Positions 1 to 7,778 of a stretch of 64,000 nt of DNA are shown here, one piece after another (position 1 is the first letter of the stretch; each line of letters begins with the position of its first letter). Source of the stretch: Gammaproteobacteria bacterium (lineage in GTDB: Bacteria > Pseudomonadota > Gammaproteobacteria > Steroidobacterales > PWYM01); contig PWZL01000057.1 of assembly GCA_003567475.1 (NCBI GenBank), forward strand, positions 1 to 64,000, in the 5' to 3' direction. The notes beneath the pieces are model-generated. The model saw only the letters and a program-made list of their open reading frames with translations, was not told the DNA's origin and ran no database searches. The translations under genes and the position numbers were made by a program.

Positions 1-304
1 TCACGATCACCCGGGCCCAGCCGGCACCCTCATCGGTGACCGTCGCCGCGGCCCTCAGCACATACAGCGACAGGCGCCGGGCGATCGCGGCGGTCAGCTC
101 CGCCGGAACGGCGAGCTCGAGGCGCTCCGGCGCCGGCGTGAGCACCCGGCACACCGCCAGCAGCCGGCCTTTGGGTGTGCACCAGCCGGCCAGCGGTGCG
201 TGGTGTCCATCAGCGGCCTTGACATCCTGGGTCAACTGGCCTTGCAGCAGCGTCGCGGCGTCGCCTCCGCAGACACTCACCCGTCCCCACGGCATCCCTG
301 TCAT
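1..304 (-). CDS. ygfZ: YgfZ/GcvT-type folate-binding protein, 5' part only
   Basis: The minus strand is open from an ATG at 304 to the window edge, so the C-terminal part is missing. The visible residues include LLQGQLTQDV and WCTPKGRLLA. These are typical of the N-terminal folate-binding region of YgfZ (COG0354), a GcvT-like protein involved in folate-dependent repair or synthesis of iron-sulfur clusters and in tRNA modification. The start at 304 is supported by GGGAGG seven bases upstream; a second ATG at 295 is too far from it. It is divergent from the succinate dehydrogenase genes. In other gammaproteobacteria ygfZ also lies near sdhE/ygfX, which supports the call. An iron-sulfur role beside SDH makes sense, but a functional link is inferred. 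Confidence 0.85.
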   Translation of the reverse strand, partial: MTGMPWGRVSVCGGDAATLLQGQLTQDVKAADGHHAPLAGWCTPKGRLLAVCRVLTPAPERLELAVPAELTAAIARRLSLYVLRAAATVTDEGAGWARVIV

Positions 305-363
305 TCGTCGTCCTCCCACACGTTCCGGGTGAAAACAGGCGACGATTCTGGCACACTACGCGG

Positions 364-597
364 ATGACGGAAAAAGCAGGGAATGCAGCCGCCGCCAGGA
401 GCGTGGAACCGCGGATATGGAAGTCCGAAACACCTCCTGAGCCTACCCCGGAAGAGTCCTCGGCCGCCGCCAGCACCCCCACAGGTGCGTCGGTCGGCGC
501 AGAGCAGCCACGTGTGCGCGAGCTCAACGGTCCGCCCGGGCCGGAGCCCACGCGCTACGGCGACTGGGAGAAGAACGGCCGCTGCATCGACTTCTGA
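364..597 (+). CDS. SDHAF4-like succinate dehydrogenase assembly factor (DUF1674)
   Basis: A 77-residue protein whose C-terminus reads EPTRYGDWEKNGRCIDF, the hallmark of the DUF1674/SDHAF4 family. In mitochondria SDHAF4 binds flavinylated SdhA and helps it join SdhB. The first 55 residues are proline- and alanine-rich and probably disordered, as is usual in the family. It lies 69 bases before sdhC, on the same strand, so it looks like the first gene of the SDH operon. No clear Shine-Dalgarno sequence precedes the ATG, so the message may be leaderless or the start slightly different. The same operon also has sdhE, so two different SdhA assembly factors are encoded together. The assembly role is inferred from the family. 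Confidence 0.85.
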   Translation: MTEKAGNAAAARSVEPRIWKSETPPEPTPEESSAAASTPTGASVGAEQPRVRELNGPPGPEPTRYGDWEKNGRCIDF

Positions 598-666
598 TGC
601 CGCGCGTCCAACCGGTCGCCGCGGTGTCCTGTGATACGGGAATCGGGGAAAACTGAAGGAGCGACC

Positions 667-1047
667 ATGGCTCAAGGCGAGCGACCGCTGTCACCTCATC
701 TGCAGGTGTACAGACCGCAGATCACATCCGTCCTGTCCATCTCTCACCGTGCGAGTGGCGTCTTTCTCGCTGCAGCCAGTCTGCTGTTCATCTATTGGTT
801 GCTGGCGGCCGCCAGCGGGCCGGAGGCCTATGCCACCGCTCAGGGCTTTTTCGGGCACTGGCTGGTACGGCTGGTCCTGATCGCCGCGTCTTTCGGGTTC
901 TTTTATCACCTCTGTAACGGCATCCGGCACCTGTGCTGGGACGCCGGCTGGGGGTTCGAGATTCGCCAGGTCATTGTCAGCGGCTGGACGGTGGTCATCG
1001 TGTCGCTGCTGTTGACGCTCGGATTCTGGCTGCTCGTCGCGGCCTGA
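667..1047 (+). CDS. sdhC: Succinate dehydrogenase cytochrome b556 subunit
   Basis: A 126-residue inner-membrane protein with three hydrophobic helices. The N-terminal motif [10 protein letters not shown] and the following SISHRASG (Ser and Arg at the quinone site) are typical of SdhC. GIRHLCWD in the second/third-helix region carries the heme-ligand histidine. With SdhD it anchors SdhAB, binds heme b and reduces ubiquinone. The ATG at 667 was chosen over an upstream in-frame start at 631 because GAAGGAG lies six bases before it and the family begins with these residues. It is followed by sdhD after 14 bases. Family and function are secure. Confidence 0.96.
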   Translation: MAQGERPLSPHLQVYRPQITSVLSISHRASGVFLAAASLLFIYWLLAAASGPEAYATAQGFFGHWLVRLVLIAASFGFFYHLCNGIRHLCWDAGWGFEIRQVIVSGWTVVIVSLLLTLGFWLLVAA

Positions 1048-1061
1048 GGGAGAACGGTCAT

Positions 1062-1448
1062 ATGAGTCTGCGTTCACCACTGGGCCGGGTGCTCGGCCTG
1101 GGTTCAGCCAAGGATGGCTTCTCGCACTGGTGGGGTCAGCGGGTCAGCGCCGTCGGACTGGTTCTGCTGGGCGGCTGGTTTGCCGTCTCGCTGGCACTGC
1201 TGCCGTCGCTGGACTATGCCACGGTCAAGGCGTGGGTGGCGGCGCCGTTCAATACGGTCGCACTGCTGCTGCTGGTGCCGACCGCGGCCTTTCATGCCCG
1301 CTTGGGCATCCAGGTCGTCATCGAGGATTACATCGCCGCCGGCTGGCTGAAGGTGCTCAGCCTGGTGGTGATTGCGTTCGTGTTCGTTGCAGCCGCGGTG
1401 GCAGGGATGTTCGCCGTGTTGAGGATTTCCTTTGGAGTAGCGCCATGA
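1062..1448 (+). CDS. sdhD: Succinate dehydrogenase membrane anchor subunit
   Basis: A 128-residue protein with three transmembrane helices. [12 protein letters not shown] near residue 25 and [16 protein letters not shown] near residues 70-90 are the conserved SdhD segments, giving the second heme-b ligand and the quinone-site Asp/Tyr region. It pairs with SdhC as the membrane anchor of complex II. The ATG at 1062 follows AGGGAGAA and comes 14 bases after the sdhC stop. Its stop overlaps the sdhA start in an ATGA, so translation of sdhD and sdhA is probably coupled. Confidence 0.95.
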   Translation: MSLRSPLGRVLGLGSAKDGFSHWWGQRVSAVGLVLLGGWFAVSLALLPSLDYATVKAWVAAPFNTVALLLLVPTAAFHARLGIQVVIEDYIAAGWLKVLSLVVIAFVFVAAAVAGMFAVLRISFGVAP

Positions 1449-3232
1449 CGGCCGAGTACGAATTCATCGATCACACCTACGACGTTGTCGTCGTTGGCGC
1501 GGGTGGCGCCGGCCTGCGGGCCACCTTCGGGCTGGCCGAGCAGGGACTGAAGACCGCCTGCCTGACCAAGGTGTTCCCCACCCGCAGCCACACGGTGGCG
1601 GCCCAGGGGGGCATCTCCGCCGCGCTGGGCAATATGGGTGAAGACGACTGGCGCTGGCATATGTACGACACCATCAAGGGCTCCGACTGGCTCGGCGACC
1701 AGGATGCGATCGAGTACATGTGCAAGGAAGCGCCGGATGCGGTCATCGAGCTCGAACACTACGGTGTGCCGTTTTCCCGGACGGAAGATGGGCGCATTTA
1801 TCAACGGCCTTTCGGTGGCATGACCACGCACTTCGGTCAGGGTACCGCGCAACGGACCTGTGCCGCGGCCGACCGCACCGGCCATGCGATGCTGCATACG
1901 CTGTATCAGCAGTCCCTCAAGCACGATGCCGAGTTCTTCATCGAGTTTTTCGCGCTCGATCTGATCATGGACGAGGGTGAGTGCCGCGGCGTGCTCGCCT
2001 GGGAACTGGCCACCGGGCGGCTGCATCGCTTCCGTGCGCAGGCCGTGGTACTGGCCACCGGCGGGTACGGCCGGGCGTATTTTTCGTGCACTTCGGCGCA
2101 CACCTGCACCGGGGACGGGAACGCGATGGTGTTGCGGGCCGGACTGCCGCTGCAGGATATGGAGTTCGTGCAATTCCACCCCACCGGGGTCTACGGTGCC
2201 GGCTGCCTGATCACCGAGGGTGTACGCGGGGAGGGCGGCTATCTCACCAATGCCGAAGGCGAGCGGTTCATGGAGCGCTATGCGCCAAACGCCAAGGACC
2301 TCGCCTCGCGTGATGTGGTCTCCCGCTCGATGACCATCGAGATCAACGAGGGACGCGGAGTCGGGGCGAACCAGGATCACATCCATCTCCACCTGGAACA
2401 CCTCGGGGCGGAGGTGATTCACGAACGTCTGCCCGGGATTGCAGAGACCGCACGGATCTTCGCCGGGGTGGATGTGACCAAGGCGCCCATTCCGGTGCTG
2501 CCGACGGTGCACTACAACATGGGCGGGATCCCTGCCAAGTACACCGGCGAGGTCGTCACGCTGCGCGATGGCGAGCCGGATACGGTCGTGCCCGGGCTGT
2601 ACGCCGCGGGTGAGGCGGCCTGTGTCTCGGTACACGGCGCAAACCGGCTGGGCTCGAACTCGCTGCTCGACCTCGTGGTGTTCGGCCGGGCCACGGCACG
2701 TCATCTGGGCACCACCCTCGAGCGGGGCGCGCGTCAGCCGCCGTTGCCGAAAGAGGCGGGCGCGGCGAGTATCGCGCGTCTCGATCGGTTGCGTAACGCC
2801 ACCGGCGAGACCTCCACGGCCGATATCCGCGATCGCATGCAGCGCACCATGCAGGCGCATGCCGCGGTATTCCGCAGCGGCGAGTCACTGGCCCAGGGGG
2901 TGGCCAAGATGCGCGAGGTGCTCGACGCCTTCGCCGATGTCCGGATCGCCGATCGATCACTGATCTGGAATACCGATCTCGTCGAGACGCTGGAGCTCGA
3001 GAATCTGCTCGGCCAGGCCATGACCACCATTGTGTCCGCCGAGAATCGCAAGGAAAGCCGGGGTGCCCATGCCCGCGAGGATCACCCCGAGCGTGACGAC
3101 GAGACCTGGATGAAGCACACACTGGCCTGGTTCGATGAAGCCGGCAAAGTGAGTATCGATTACCGTCCGGTACACATGCACACTCTGAGCGACGAGGTGG
3201 ACGTGATTCCCCCTGTCGCGCGGACCTACTGA
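1445..3232 (+). CDS. sdhA: Succinate dehydrogenase flavoprotein subunit
   Basis: A 595-residue flavoprotein, the usual length. It starts with the Rossmann motif [13 protein letters not shown]. It contains [10 protein letters not shown], whose His is the covalent FAD attachment site, the FHPTG substrate segment, and the catalytic Arg region SRDVVSRSM. The C-terminal [20 protein letters not shown] segment is also canonical. It oxidises succinate to fumarate in the TCA cycle and passes electrons to SdhB. The start is set by the four-base ATGA overlap with sdhD. FAD attachment would be served by SdhE and the SDHAF4-like protein of the same operon. Confidence 0.97.
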   Translation: MTAEYEFIDHTYDVVVVGAGGAGLRATFGLAEQGLKTACLTKVFPTRSHTVAAQGGISAALGNMGEDDWRWHMYDTIKGSDWLGDQDAIEYMCKEAPDAVIELEHYGVPFSRTEDGRIYQRPFGGMTTHFGQGTAQRTCAAADRTGHAMLHTLYQQSLKHDAEFFIEFFALDLIMDEGECRGVLAWELATGRLHRFRAQAVVLATGGYGRAYFSCTSAHTCTGDGNAMVLRAGLPLQDMEFVQFHPTGVYGAGCLITEGVRGEGGYLTNAEGERFMERYAPNAKDLASRDVVSRSMTIEINEGRGVGANQDHIHLHLEHLGAEVIHERLPGIAETARIFAGVDVTKAPIPVLPTVHYNMGGIPAKYTGEVVTLRDGEPDTVVPGLYAAGEAACVSVHGANRLGSNSLLDLVVFGRATARHLGTTLERGARQPPLPKEAGAASIARLDRLRNATGETSTADIRDRMQRTMQAHAAVFRSGESLAQGVAKMREVLDAFADVRIADRSLIWNTDLVETLELENLLGQAMTTIVSAENRKESRGAHAREDHPERDDETWMKHTLAWFDEAGKVSIDYRPVHMHTLSDEVDVIPPVARTY

Positions 3233-3259
3233 CCGGACTGCCTGGAGGAACGACTGGCC

Positions 3260-4042
3260 ATGGCACAATTCCGACTGCCCGCGAATTCCCGCATCACCCG
3301 CGGCAAGCACCACCCCGCGCCGGACACTGCGAAAAACACCCGTCGCTTTGCCGTGTATCGCTACAGCCCGGGCGATGGCGAGAACCCGCGGGTCGACACC
3401 TACGAGGTGGATCTCGACAGCTGCGGCCCGATGGTTCTGGACGCGCTCATCAAGATCAAGAACGACATCGATTCGACCTTGACCTTCCGACGCTCCTGCC
3501 GCGAAGGCATCTGCGGCTCCTGCGCGATGAACATCGACGGCATCAACACACTGGCCTGCACCCAGGCGATCGAAGACATCAAGGGTGACGTCAAGGTCTA
3601 TCCGCTGCCGCACATGCCCGTGATCAAGGACCTGGTGCCGGATCTCACGAACTTCTATGCCCAGTACGCCTCGATCAAGCCATGGCTGCAGGCCAAGACC
3701 CCGCCGCCGCCGGACGGTGAACGGCTGCAGTCGCGTGAAGATCAGGCCAAGATCAACGAGCCGTCAGCCTGCATCCTGTGCGCCTGCTGCTCCACCTCCT
3801 GTCCGAGCTACTGGTGGAACGGCGACCGCTACCTCGGTCCGGCGGTCCTGCTCGCAGCCTACCGCTGGCTGGTCGACAGCCGCGACGAGGCGACGGGCGA
3901 GCGACTGGACCAGCTCGAGGATCCCTTCCGGCTTTACCGCTGCCATACCATCATGAACTGCACCCGCACGTGTCCGAAGGGCCTGAATCCGGCCAAGGCC
4001 ATTGGCGAGATCAAGAAGATGATGGCCGAGCGTCGGCACTAG
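3260..4042 (+). CDS. sdhB: Succinate dehydrogenase iron-sulfur subunit
   Basis: A 260-residue protein carrying three cluster motifs. [13 protein letters not shown] with a later LACTQ binds the 2Fe-2S centre; [12 protein letters not shown] and [14 protein letters not shown] bind the 4Fe-4S and 3Fe-4S centres. The N-terminal 25 residues before the ferredoxin-like domain are somewhat longer than in E. coli SdhB (about 238 residues). GGAGG lies about ten bases upstream of the ATG. The gene follows sdhA by 27 bases and precedes sdhE by 6 bases. It carries electrons from FADH2 to the quinone site. Confidence 0.97.
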   Translation: MAQFRLPANSRITRGKHHPAPDTAKNTRRFAVYRYSPGDGENPRVDTYEVDLDSCGPMVLDALIKIKNDIDSTLTFRRSCREGICGSCAMNIDGINTLACTQAIEDIKGDVKVYPLPHMPVIKDLVPDLTNFYAQYASIKPWLQAKTPPPPDGERLQSREDQAKINEPSACILCACCSTSCPSYWWNGDRYLGPAVLLAAYRWLVDSRDEATGERLDQLEDPFRLYRCHTIMNCTRTCPKGLNPAKAIGEIKKMMAERRH

Positions 4043-4048
4043 CCCGAT

Positions 4049-4303
4049 GTGGACGGCGAGGCTGTGAACCTGCCGCGGCTGCGCTGGCGTTGCCGGCGCG
4101 GCATGCGTGAGCTCGACACATTGCTGACGGGCTTTCTCGAGGCGTGGGGTCCGCATCTGAGCGCTGAAGAGGTCGCACTGTTCGAGGCGCTGCTCGAACT
4201 CCAGGATCCGTTGCTCTATGGCTGGATGCTCGGGCGGGAGCAGCCCGAGGACCCGGAGATGGCCGCGTTGGTGGAGCGGATTCGTGGCGGGCGCGCCGGT
4301 TGA
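4049..4303 (+). CDS. sdhE: FAD assembly factor SdhE
   Basis: An 84-residue, all-helical, cytoplasmic protein of the SdhE/CptB (DUF339) family. The diagnostic RGMRELD segment (the RGxxE motif) is present near residue 17, followed by a conserved acidic, leucine-rich part and DPLLYGWMLG. SdhE promotes covalent attachment of FAD to SdhA. It is placed directly after sdhB, as in many proteobacteria. The ATG at 4049 is used; an in-frame GTG at 4064 is possible. Its last 20 bases overlap the probable GTG start of ygfX, the same pairing seen in E. coli (ygfY-ygfX). Confidence 0.92.
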   Translation: MDGEAVNLPRLRWRCRRGMRELDTLLTGFLEAWGPHLSAEEVALFEALLELQDPLLYGWMLGREQPEDPEMAALVERIRGGRAG

Positions 4304-4670
4304 GTGCGGCCCCGGGCCGCGCCTGCGCGCACTGTTGCTCGTGCTGCATGCCTTCACCGGCCTGGTGCTGCTGATCTCCGGTCTGGCGCCAGGCCTGACG
4401 GGCGTGCTGGTGGCCGCGGTGCTGGTGTCCGCATGGCGGGCAGCGCGCATGCCCCGGTGCTGGGTCTGGGAAAACCCGGCGGGCTGGTGGCTCGGCAGCG
4501 ACGCGGACTGGGACGGGCCCTGGCAGTTGGGGGCGGGGACCCGCCTGGGCCAGCACCACGTCATTCTCGAGCTTCGCCGTGACAGTTCCCGCAGGCGCTG
4601 TATCATCTCGCATGAGCGGCTCGCCCCAGAGGACTGGCGGCGGCTGCGCGCGCGGCTGGCTCACGCCTGA
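4284..4670 (+). CDS. ygfX: YgfX/CptA-like membrane protein
   Basis: A probable 128-residue protein starting at GTG 4284, which has GGAG seven bases upstream. Longer upstream frames give no plausible start. Two hydrophobic helices near residues 14-50 are followed by a soluble C-terminal domain with WRAAR, paired tryptophans and a final EDWRRLRARL. This matches the topology and C-terminal pattern of YgfX (DUF1434-like), described in E. coli as the CptA partner of CptB/SdhE and proposed to affect cell division proteins. A toxin role is debated and not implied here. The overlap with sdhE suggests coupled translation. Confidence 0.72.
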   Translation: MAGAPVECGPGPRLRALLLVLHAFTGLVLLISGLAPGLTGVLVAAVLVSAWRAARMPRCWVWENPAGWWLGSDADWDGPWQLGAGTRLGQHHVILELRRDSSRRRCIISHERLAPEDWRRLRARLAHA

Positions 4671-4758
4671 CGGGCGTCTTCGCGGCCTGCGGTGATGGCC
4701 TTGGACAACACACGATCAAAGACCTTGCCGATGGCGCTGCATCCTCGCCCAGTACAGA

Positions 4759-4785
4759 GAACTTTCGTCAACCCGGGAAGTCTAC
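4759..4785 (+). promoter_or_regulatory. Sigma-E-like promoter of rpoE
   Basis: GAACTT at 4759-4764 is followed after 16 bases by TCTAC at 4781-4785. This resembles the sigma-E consensus (GGAACTT, about 16 bases, TCTGA). Autoregulation of rpoE by sigma-E is well known. Transcription would start near 4791, which bears on the choice of the rpoE start codon. Confidence 0.55.
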
Positions 4786-4798
4786 GGGGAGGTGGGAT

Positions 4799-5407
4799 AT
4801 GGTCACGGGCACAGCCTCTGGAGCGGTGCCGGTGAGCGAGTCGACATCGGATGCAAATCTGGTCAAGCGGGTCCAGCAGGGTGACAGGAAAGCGTTCGAC
4901 CTGCTGGTGCTGCGATATCAGCACAAGATCATCAAGCTGATCATGCGCTACGTGCGTGAGCCGGCCGATGCGCTTGATATCGCGCAGGATGCGTTCCTGA
5001 AGGCCTATCGGGCGCTGCCGAGGTTTCGTGGTGACAGTGCTTTTTACACCTGGATGTACCGGATCGCGATTAACACCGCGAAGAATCATCTGGTCGCCCA
5101 GAAACGCCGTCCGGTCGACTTCGATCTGGATCTCCAGGATTCGGAACCCTTTGACGTCCAGCACCTGCTCAAGGACATCGATACGCCCGAGGGTCTCGCG
5201 CTTACCGATGAGATCCGGCAGACCGTGCAGGACGCCATTGCGGAACTGCCACCCGATCTGCGCACGGCCATCGTCCTGCGCGAGATGGAAGGGATGAGTT
5301 ACGAGCAAATTGCCCAGACCATGGAATGCCCCGTCGGCACGGTGCGCTCGCGCATCTTCCGCGCCCGCGAGGCCATCGACAAGCGCATCAGCCCCCTGCT
5401 GGACTGA
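4799..5407 (+). CDS. rpoE: RNA polymerase sigma factor RpoE/AlgU
   Basis: An extracytoplasmic-function sigma factor close to E. coli RpoE and Pseudomonas AlgU. Region 2 shows FDLLVLRYQHKI and FRGDSAFYTWMYRIAINTAKNHL; region 4 shows LREMEGMSYEQIAQTMECPVGTVRSRIFRAREA. It directs the envelope-stress response and is held by RseA. Two starts compete. ATG 4799 has a strong GGAGG six bases upstream and gives 202 residues. GTG 4832 has GGAG eight bases upstream and gives 191 residues, the E. coli length. If the promoter at 4759-4785 is used, the transcript would start within the first Shine-Dalgarno sequence and favour GTG 4832. Confidence 0.96.
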   Translation: MVTGTASGAVPVSESTSDANLVKRVQQGDRKAFDLLVLRYQHKIIKLIMRYVREPADALDIAQDAFLKAYRALPRFRGDSAFYTWMYRIAINTAKNHLVAQKRRPVDFDLDLQDSEPFDVQHLLKDIDTPEGLALTDEIRQTVQDAIAELPPDLRTAIVLREMEGMSYEQIAQTMECPVGTVRSRIFRAREAIDKRISPLLD

Positions 5408-5421
5408 CCCGGGAAACGAGT

Positions 5422-6060
5422 ATGAATGAACAACTTCGCGACCAGACTTCGGCCTTTTTAGACGACGAGCTCCCGCCTGCTGAGAGCGAGCTGCTGGTCC
5501 GTCGCGTGGGCCGCGACGAGGCAATCCACGCGACGGCCATCCGCTACCTGCTGGTCGGCCAGGCCCTGCGTGGGGAACTGCTCGGTGACCGGCCGCTGGC
5601 TTTCGTCGAGCAGGTGCGGGCGCGGATCGATGCCGAGGGCGACGAGGCGGAACACTCGTCCACCGAACTCGAGTTGGCCACCGATGCCGCCCCCCGGGCA
5701 CCCGCCCGCTGGTGGCGACCCGCCAGTGGCGCCGCAGCGGCCGCGGCCGTGGCGCTGCTGGCGATTGTTGGCCTGCAGAACGCCAACCGCAGTCAGCTGC
5801 CCGAGGCGCCGGCGTTCGCGGCGACCCCCGCGGTCGCGCCCGTCGCGCCGGTCGCGCCGGCCAGCCGCAGCCCGGAGCCCGCGGCGCGACCCGTGGCGGT
5901 CCAGGCACCGATTCGCCTGACCAACTATCTGATGACCCATGGTGAAGTGGCCGGGACGCTGGGCCGCAAGACCATCCATTCCGGCATCGTGGGCAGCTCG
6001 GCCGCCGAGATCATGGGTGCAGGCCCCGAAAGCGACTCCGTTGATCTGCAGGTCGACTGA
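5422..6060 (+). CDS. rseA: Anti-sigma-E factor RseA/MucA
   Basis: A 212-residue single-pass membrane protein. The N-terminal cytoplasmic anti-sigma domain shows SAFLDDELPPAESELLVRRV, and a helix near residues 95-115 (AAAAAVALLAIVG) crosses the membrane. The periplasmic part has an Ala/Pro/Val-rich linker and a C-terminal TNYLMTHGEV segment, as in MucA/RseA. It sequesters RpoE until regulated proteolysis by DegS- and RseP-type proteases. It lies 14 bases after rpoE and one base before rseB. No protease gene is in the cluster. Confidence 0.93.
   Translation: MNEQLRDQTSAFLDDELPPAESELLVRRVGRDEAIHATAIRYLLVGQALRGELLGDRPLAFVEQVRARIDAEGDEAEHSSTELELATDAAPRAPARWWRPASGAAAAAAVALLAIVGLQNANRSQLPEAPAFAATPAVAPVAPVAPASRSPEPAARPVAVQAPIRLTNYLMTHGEVAGTLGRKTIHSGIVGSSAAEIMGAGPESDSVDLQVD
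5833..5859 (+). repeat. Three 9-base tandem repeats in rseA
   Basis: GTCGCGCC followed by C or G is repeated three times in a row at 5833, 5842 and 5851. In the rseA frame this writes a VAPVAPVAP-type linker between the membrane helix and the periplasmic domain. It looks like a simple slippage-prone coding repeat. Confidence 0.6.
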
Positions 6061-6061
6061 C

Positions 6062-7075
6062 ATGGCGGCGTCCCTGCGATTGGCTCCCGCCGTGCTGGCG
6101 GCCGCACTGGCTGCGCTGGCCCTGCTGAGCGCGTCATCGGTGCAGGCGGACGACGGTGAAGCGCACGCCTGGCTCGAGCGCATGCACCGCGCCGTCGAAG
6201 AGCTGAACTATGAGGGGGTGTTCGTACACATGCACGGCGGACGTGCGGAAACCCACTACGTGGTGCACCGGTACATGGATGGCCGGGTCAGCGAGCGGAT
6301 CGTCTCGCTGGATGGGGCGGGTCGCGAGATCGTGCGTCACGAGGACGAGGTCACCTGCATCCTTCCCGACCAGCGCACGGTGCTGGTCGAGGGTCGGCGC
6401 GAACTCAGTCCGCTGGTCAGCGCCTTGCCGTCCTCTGCGGCGGCCCTCGGGGTCCATTATGAACTGCTGCTGCACGGCCAGACCCGGATCGCCGAGCGGC
6501 CGACCGAGGTGCTGACCATCCAGCCCCTGGATGGCTACCGCTACGGCTACAAGCTCTGGCTGGACCGGCAAACGGCCATGCCCTTGAAGACGCAAATGCG
6601 CGACGAGACTGGTGAAGTCGTCGAACAGATCCTGTTCACCAACATCAGCATGCCCGACTACATTCCGGCCTCCGCGCTGGCGCCGGTGACGTCCACTGAA
6701 GGCTTCACCTGGCTGCGGCGAGCCACGGGCGAGGACCGTGGCGAGCAGCGTGTGGAGTGGCGAGCAGCGGCAGTGCCGGCGGGGTTCCGGCTGACCGCAG
6801 CTTCGGTGTCGATGATGGCCGATTCCGCTTATCCCGTGCAGCACCTGGTCTATTCGGACGGCCTGGCCTCGGTATCCGTATTCATCGAGGATCCCCAGGC
6901 CGAAGGCGACTGGACCCTTGGACTGGCGCGGGTGGGTGGTGCCAACGCCTACAGCCTGCGCCACGCGGGGCGGGTGGTCACCGCCATCGGCGAGGTGCCG
7001 GCCCGCACGGTCGAGGCGATTGCACGCTCACTGGAAGCCGGTGATCCGCACGAGGCACCAGACGATGGGCGCTGA
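6062..7075 (+). CDS. rseB: Sigma-E regulatory protein RseB/MucB
   Basis: A 337-residue periplasmic protein with a clear signal peptide (about residues 1-28, ending near VQADDGEA). The start of the mature domain, LERMHRAVEELNYEGVFVH, is a signature of MucB/RseB. Segments such as GYRYGYKLWLDRQTAMPLK follow in the large LolA-like domain. RseB binds the RseA periplasmic domain and protects it from cleavage; off-pathway LPS and lipoproteins relieve this. The start is one base after the rseA stop, and the gene end overlaps rseC by 11 bases. Confidence 0.94.
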   Translation: MAASLRLAPAVLAAALAALALLSASSVQADDGEAHAWLERMHRAVEELNYEGVFVHMHGGRAETHYVVHRYMDGRVSERIVSLDGAGREIVRHEDEVTCILPDQRTVLVEGRRELSPLVSALPSSAAALGVHYELLLHGQTRIAERPTEVLTIQPLDGYRYGYKLWLDRQTAMPLKTQMRDETGEVVEQILFTNISMPDYIPASALAPVTSTEGFTWLRRATGEDRGEQRVEWRAAAVPAGFRLTAASVSMMADSAYPVQHLVYSDGLASVSVFIEDPQAEGDWTLGLARVGGANAYSLRHAGRVVTAIGEVPARTVEAIARSLEAGDPHEAPDDGR

Positions 7076-7484
7076 GCCGTTGCGGGTGAGCGCTACGGTC
7101 AGCGCTGTCGGCAGGCTCGACTGCGCCCCGGTGAGTGGCTGTCCGCGCTGTGCCCGGGGGGAAGGCTGCGGCCAGGCCGCATGGTTCCGACGGCGCGCGC
7201 CTCACCGGCTCCACCTGCCGACCGGGTCGGCCCAGCCCGGTGACCGGGTGATGCTCGAGCTCCCGGCGCGGCGCCTGCTGCAGGCGACGCTGCTCGTCTA
7301 TGCCCCGCCGCTGGCCGGTCTGCTCGGCGGCGCGGTACTGGGCCAGCCCGCCGGAGAGGCGTGGGCCGCGACCGGTGGCCTCGCGGGTCTGGTGGGCGGC
7401 ACGGCACTGGCGCGGTGGCTTGCGCTGAGGTTTGCCCCCCGGCTCGCGCCTGTCGTCGTGACGGACCGGGAGGGCGGCTCATGA
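7065..7484 (+). CDS. rseC: SoxR-reducing/sigma-E positive regulator RseC
   Basis: A 139-residue inner-membrane protein with the four-cysteine N-terminal motif of RseC/MucC (CPRCARGEGCG preceded by another Cys near residue 15). Two transmembrane helices follow near residues 67-110 (LVYAPPLAGLLGGAVL, then a second Gly/Ala-rich helix). RseC is linked to sigma-E control and, as a relative of RsxC partners, to SoxR reduction. The ATG at 7065 overlaps the end of rseB. Its stop overlaps the next gene in ATGA. Confidence 0.88.
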   Translation: MGAEPLRVSATVSAVGRLDCAPVSGCPRCARGEGCGQAAWFRRRAPHRLHLPTGSAQPGDRVMLELPARRLLQATLLVYAPPLAGLLGGAVLGQPAGEAWAATGGLAGLVGGTALARWLALRFAPRLAPVVVTDREGGS

Positions 7485-7723
7485 GCGAGTTCACCTTGTA
7501 TTCGCGCCCCGGCTGCCACCTCTGCGAGGTGATGCTCGCGGCCCTTGAACCGTTACTGGCCGGACGCGGCAGCGTCAGTGTCGTGGACATTGACGGCGAT
7601 CCCGGTTTGCGTGCCCGCTACGGCCGTCGCATTCCCGTACTCGCCCACGGCGACGTGGATCTCTGCCAGTATCACCTCGACGCTGCTGCCGTGCTTGCGG
7701 TTCTAGACGGCGGCGACGCCTGA
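7481..7723 (+). CDS. Glutaredoxin-like protein (DUF836)
   Basis: An 80-residue thioredoxin-fold protein. [14 protein letters not shown] contains the CxxC active site (CHLC), and [10 protein letters not shown] carries the cis-proline expected after the central strand. This composition fits the glutaredoxin-like DUF836 family. It is probably a cytoplasmic thiol-disulfide protein; its substrate is unknown. It is translationally coupled to rseC (ATGA). In pseudomonads a DegP-type protease gene (mucD) usually stands at the end of the rpoE cluster; here this small redox protein occupies that place before lepA. Confidence 0.85.
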   Translation: MSEFTLYSRPGCHLCEVMLAALEPLLAGRGSVSVVDIDGDPGLRARYGRRIPVLAHGDVDLCQYHLDAAAVLAVLDGGDA

Positions 7724-7778
7724 CGCAGGCTATACTCTCGCGCCTGGTCGCCCGGTCCCGGGCTGCGTGGACGTCTTC

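Noticed and set aside
4661..4800. Minus-strand reading before rpoE that ends LSKAITAGREDARQA and looks protein-like
   Set aside because: Its upstream part runs antisense through rpoE and rseA and no start, Shine-Dalgarno sequence or family pattern was found. nadB, the usual divergent neighbour, is not recognisable here.
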